A program made the translations under genes and the position numbers. DNA of 8,610 nucleotides, taken from Oscillospiraceae bacterium (lineage in GTDB: Bacteria > Bacillota_A > Clostridia > Oscillospirales > JAAYXM01). Shown here one piece after another: positions 6,601-8,610 of the stretch; position 1 is the stretch's first letter, and each line of letters starts with the position of its first letter. The notes below the pieces were generated by a model that was given only the letters and a program-made list of their open reading frames with translations, was not told the origin of the DNA and ran no database searches. Where the stretch lies: positions 1-8,610 of the forward strand of contig JAFQVE010000362.1 in the NCBI GenBank assembly GCA_017408185.1. Direction: 5' to 3'.

Positions 6601-7266
6601 CTATTTACTAAAAGAAGGTGGTACCGTTTCATTATTCGCAAAAGCATTAGGGCCGGGATCAGACATTGAAAAATACATACGGGCAGCTTTAGTGGTTCCG
6701 AAATCTCTGTTGGAACCGCTATTTTGTACTTTATTAAAGGCATCACGGAACATTTGATTGTGTGCTTCTTCACGGTTTAAGAGAAAATCTATTGTCTCTC
6801 TCACTTTTTTATCATCAATCTGGCGATACAAATATTCATATACTACCTTTGCACGCTGTTCGGATGCGATGTTACTTAAAAGGTCAGCACACAAATCTCC
6901 TGTTACTGTGACATAATCTCCTGTCCAAGAGTAGCCTGATGAATTTATAAGACCGGGATTGAGGCCTAAAAGGACATGAGATTGTACTTCTCCTGCTTGC
7001 ACCTGAGCTACGTCCACATCATGCCCGTTGAGTAAATTGATGGTTTGCGCAACCATTTCCATATGCCCAAGCTCTTCAGCAGCTATATCCAGAAACAAAT
7101 CTTTGATTTCGGGATCCTTTATGCGAAAGCTCTGTGACATGTATTGCATAGCTGCTTTCAGTTCACCATTTCCTCCCCCGAGTTGTTCCTGAAGCAGTAC
7201 GGCATATTGTGGATTTGGTCTTTCAACTTCTACCGGATGAAAAAGCATTTTTTCGTGTTTAAACAT
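6601..7266 (-). CDS. Manganese catalase family protein (CotJC-like)
   Basis: 221-residue ferritin-like four-helix protein. The dinuclear manganese ligands are all visible: Glu35 in GGNGELKAAMQY (31-42), Glu65 and His68 in AEELGHME (63-70), Glu136 in ASEQRAK (134-140) and His169 in REEAHNQMF (165-173). The 33-residue spacing between the last two matches classical manganese catalases. The length and a C-terminus of the form RDFGTTKAARMYFSMSDPGPN are closest to CotJC-type spore-coat or clostridial catalases; long catalases of about 270 residues carry an extra C-terminal domain absent here. The expected function is disproportionation of hydrogen peroxide, in the spore coat or cytosol. The ATG follows GGAGAGG with 5-nt spacing. 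CotJA and CotJB are not adjacent, since the upstream neighbour is divergent, so the gene appears to be monocistronic. No signal peptide. Confidence 0.92.
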   Translation of the reverse strand: MFKHEKMLFHPVEVERPNPQYAVLLQEQLGGGNGELKAAMQYMSQSFRIKDPEIKDLFLDIAAEELGHMEMVAQTINLLNGHDVDVAQVQAGEVQSHVLLGLNPGLINSSGYSWTGDYVTVTGDLCADLLSNIASEQRAKVVYEYLYRQIDDKKVRETIDFLLNREEAHNQMFRDAFNKVQNSGSNRDFGTTKAARMYFSMSDPGPNAFANNETVPPSFSK

Positions 7267-7355
7267 ATTATCCTCTCCAATTGCAATATTCTATCTTTAT
7301 TTTTTACAATTTAAAGTACATTATTCACAAAAGCCGTCTTTTCTTTGGTTACTGC

Positions 7356-7372
7356 ACATCATATTTTGATGT
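7356..7372. repeat. Small inverted repeat in the catalase/HTH intergenic region
   Basis: Perfect 6-bp arms ACATCA (7356-7361) and TGATGT (7367-7372) around a 5-bp centre, between two divergent genes. It could be a regulator site for the catalase gene or a chance palindrome in AT-rich DNA. I could not assign a convincing sigma-A or sporulation promoter for the catalase in 7267-7350. Confidence 0.35.
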
Positions 7373-7388
7373 AATATTTCTAAAACCA

Positions 7389-7418
7389 TTGACTTTTTTA
7401 ATTATCATAGTATATAAT
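7389..7418 (+). promoter_or_regulatory. Predicted promoter of the HTH-DUF3990 module
   Basis: TTGACT (7389-7394), an 18-bp spacer and a perfect TATAAT (7413-7418), with an overlapping TATATA at 7411 giving a 16-bp alternative. Transcription should start near 7425, just before the TATCA/TGATA palindrome and the ribosome site. Confidence 0.75.
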
Positions 7419-7426
7419 ATAATTAT

Positions 7427-7438
7427 TATCAAATGATA
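7427..7438. promoter_or_regulatory. Candidate autoregulatory operator of the HTH protein
   Basis: Palindrome TATCA-AA-TGATA at the start of the transcript, directly before the ribosome site. A further TATCAT at 7403-7408, inside the promoter spacer, forms an inverted pair with ATGATA at 7433-7438 across the -10 box. The HTH-containing product is the natural candidate to bind it, as in many toxin-antitoxin operons. Confidence 0.45.
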
Positions 7439-7445
7439 GGCGGTG
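7438..7445 (+). promoter_or_regulatory. Ribosome binding site deciding the TTG start
   Basis: AGGCGGTG differs from the ideal AGGAGGTG at one base and stands 6 nt before TTG at 7452. It contains the in-frame GTG at 7443, so that codon is unlikely to initiate. Confidence 0.6.
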
Positions 7446-7451
7446 CTTACT

Positions 7452-8297
7452 TTGAAAGATTTAATTAAAAATATAAGAAATTTTGTTACTATGAATCAGG
7501 AGCAATTTGCAGAGTCTTTGGGAACTACTGTGCTCTCTATTAATCGTTGGGAGAACGGAAAGACAGAACCGAATAAAATGGCTCAAAAGCAACTATATCA
7601 ATTCTGCAAAAACAACAGCATTGATTTAGCTAAAATGATAATAGATTCAAAAACATATGAGAATACTGATAATAAGTTAATTCTATATCACGGCTCTAAA
7701 AATGGTATAGTTGGAAACATTGCACCTATTAGTCGTAGCGAATGCGATTTTGGCCAGGGCTTTTATATGGGAACAAGTACGTTGCAACCTCTTACTTTAG
7801 TGTGTGCAGAAGATAAGCCAAAGTTTTATACAGTAGAACTCGACTTGACCGGACTTAAAGTTCTCAATGTTGAAATCGGTCTTGAATGGGCACTTTTGAT
7901 TGCATACTATCGCAAGGAAATGGAATCAGCTATTGGTACAAAAATTTACGAGAAGTATGCTAATTTTGCAAACGGGTACGATATCGTTGTCGGATATATT
8001 GCAAATGACCGTATGTATACCGAACTTTCACGTTTCTTTAATAAAACTTTGACAGATACGGCGTTAATTCATTGTTTATCTGCACTTGACCTTGGAAAGC
8101 AATATGTTGCAATTACAGAAAAGGCATGCAAACAAATCAAGGTGTTAAAAGAAGAAAGTTTATCTCAGCTTGAACTTGCGATTCTCCGTGATATGAGTGT
8201 AGAACGCAGAAAAGAAGGAATTGCTCTTGCTGATGAAATTGAAGTAAAATATCGCCGTGAAGGAAGGTTCTTTGATGAGATTTTGGGAGGAAAATGA
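7452..8297 (+). CDS. HTH (XRE-like)-DUF3990 fusion, putative ADP-ribosyltransferase toxin
   Basis: 281 residues from the chosen TTG start. Residues 1-60 form an XRE/Cro-like helix-turn-helix (MNQEQFAESLGTTVLSINRW at 14-33, then ENGKTEP). Residues 77-225 match DUF3990 in style: LYHGS (78-82), DFGQGFYMGTS (99-109), GYDIVVGYIAND (175-186) and KQYVAITEKA (216-225). DUF3990 is, to my knowledge, related to ADP-ribosyltransferases. His80, Tyr105 and Gln217 align with the His-Tyr-Glu triad of PARP-type enzymes, giving an H-Y-Q variant. A charged helical tail follows (about 232-281). The start is TTG because AGGCGGTG (7438-7445) lies 6 nt before it; the in-frame GTG at 7443 falls inside that ribosome site. 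The gene is followed after 2 nt by a small gene. It is probably a toxin or effector carrying its own DNA-binding regulator. The target is unknown. Confidence 0.85.
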   Translation: MKDLIKNIRNFVTMNQEQFAESLGTTVLSINRWENGKTEPNKMAQKQLYQFCKNNSIDLAKMIIDSKTYENTDNKLILYHGSKNGIVGNIAPISRSECDFGQGFYMGTSTLQPLTLVCAEDKPKFYTVELDLTGLKVLNVEIGLEWALLIAYYRKEMESAIGTKIYEKYANFANGYDIVVGYIANDRMYTELSRFFNKTLTDTALIHCLSALDLGKQYVAITEKACKQIKVLKEESLSQLELAILRDMSVERRKEGIALADEIEVKYRREGRFFDEILGGK

Positions 8298-8299
8298 TT

Positions 8300-8610
8300 A
8301 TGAATAAATCCTTACAATTAACTCTTTGTGATACTCAAGGTAAGTTATTTGAGCTATCCGGCGAACGAGGTTATGATAGCGAGACATTTATTAAGTCATT
8401 TATGACAACTGCTATTTCAAAGGATATGGACAAGGATTTCCATCATGTTCAATGGGCAGGCAAAGAATATATTATGTCTCGCATGGAAGAGGAAAATGCT
8501 AATGCAATAAGCAATAATGGAATTGTTTTTGATAACGAAACATTGTACTGGACCGGTTATATTTATAGATACTGGAATATATATACGGGCGAATCAAGTA
8601 AAGACATTTA
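8300..8610 (+). CDS. Small protein downstream of the HTH-DUF3990 gene, candidate antitoxin (partial, runs off window)
   Basis: Open frame of 103 visible codons, beginning MNKSLQLTLCDTQGKLFELS and still open at the window end. It is an acidic, mainly helical-looking protein with no signal peptide. A distinctive aromatic stretch, TLYWTGYIYRYWNIYTGESS (81-100), lies near the end, and only a short remainder may be missing. I recall similar small proteins beside clostridial DUF3990-type genes but cannot name a family. GGGAGG (8285-8290) is 9 nt from the ATG at 8300. An in-frame ATG at 8294 overlaps the upstream TGA as ATGA but is only 3 nt from that site. Tight coupling suggests co-expression with the presumed toxin, hence the antitoxin guess; direct evidence for function is absent. 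Confidence 0.7.
   Translation, partial: MNKSLQLTLCDTQGKLFELSGERGYDSETFIKSFMTTAISKDMDKDFHHVQWAGKEYIMSRMEEENANAISNNGIVFDNETLYWTGYIYRYWNIYTGESSKDI

Noticed and set aside
6561..6605. Direct repeat AATACTATT near the end of the catalase gene
   Set aside because: Only 9 bp, two copies, AT-rich, with no sign of an insertion or attachment site.
1..8610. CRISPR arrays, tRNA or rRNA genes, insertion sequences
   Set aside because: No regularly spaced repeats, no tRNA-like cloverleaf, no rRNA stretches and no transposase-like frame were seen by eye on either strand.

Overview
The window looks like chromosome from an anaerobic, probably gut-dwelling, Clostridia-type Firmicute. The signs are strong GGAGG-type ribosome binding sites, consensus sigma-A-like promoters, moderate-to-low GC, a CotJC-like manganese catalase, and an HTH-DUF3990 gene of a kind I know from Clostridia. 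This is an inference from style and gene content; no rRNA or other taxonomic marker is present.

Left part (16-5393, minus strand): a tightly packed five-gene operon reading right to left. In order of transcription it encodes a glucosamine-6-phosphate deaminase (NagB)-like protein, an N-acetylglucosamine-6-phosphate deacetylase (NagA)-like amidohydrolase, a large FAD-linked oxidase of the GlcD / alkyl-DHAP-synthase type, a two-[4Fe-4S] ferredoxin-like electron-transfer protein, and a class II (zinc) ketose-bisphosphate aldolase. Junctions are 1-nt or 15-nt gaps or 4-nt and 10-nt overlaps, so this is almost certainly one transcript. Deacetylation, deamination/isomerisation and aldol cleavage are the familiar logic of amino-sugar breakdown. 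The built-in FAD/Fe-S oxidoreductase pair is not part of the classical GlcNAc or GalNAc routes. The NagB-like protein lacks the canonical catalytic Asp and the phosphate-loop signature, NagA is altered in its substrate-contact segment, and the Fe-S protein has lost every cysteine of its C-terminal CCG repeats. Together these suggest an unusual, possibly undescribed, oxidative amino-sugar or related pathway.

Divergent control region (5394-5592): it holds a promoter for the operon (minus) and a near-consensus promoter for a divergently transcribed AraC-family regulator (5593-6405, plus). Two near-identical 9-bp half-sites spaced exactly 21 bp apart lie immediately upstream of the operon's -35 box, the classical geometry of an AraC-type activator site. 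The regulator therefore probably senses the pathway's substrate or an intermediate and switches on the operon.

Middle (6406-7266): a hairpin with T-rich flanks separates the regulator from a convergent, solitary manganese-catalase/CotJC-like gene.

Right end (7389-8610, plus): a more A+T-rich module with its own promoter and palindromes encodes an HTH protein fused to a DUF3990 ADP-ribosyltransferase-like domain, with a visible His-Tyr-Gln candidate triad. It is followed by a small, coupled, unrecognised gene that runs off the window. This looks like a toxin-antitoxin or related conflict module in which the DNA-binding domain sits on the presumed toxin.
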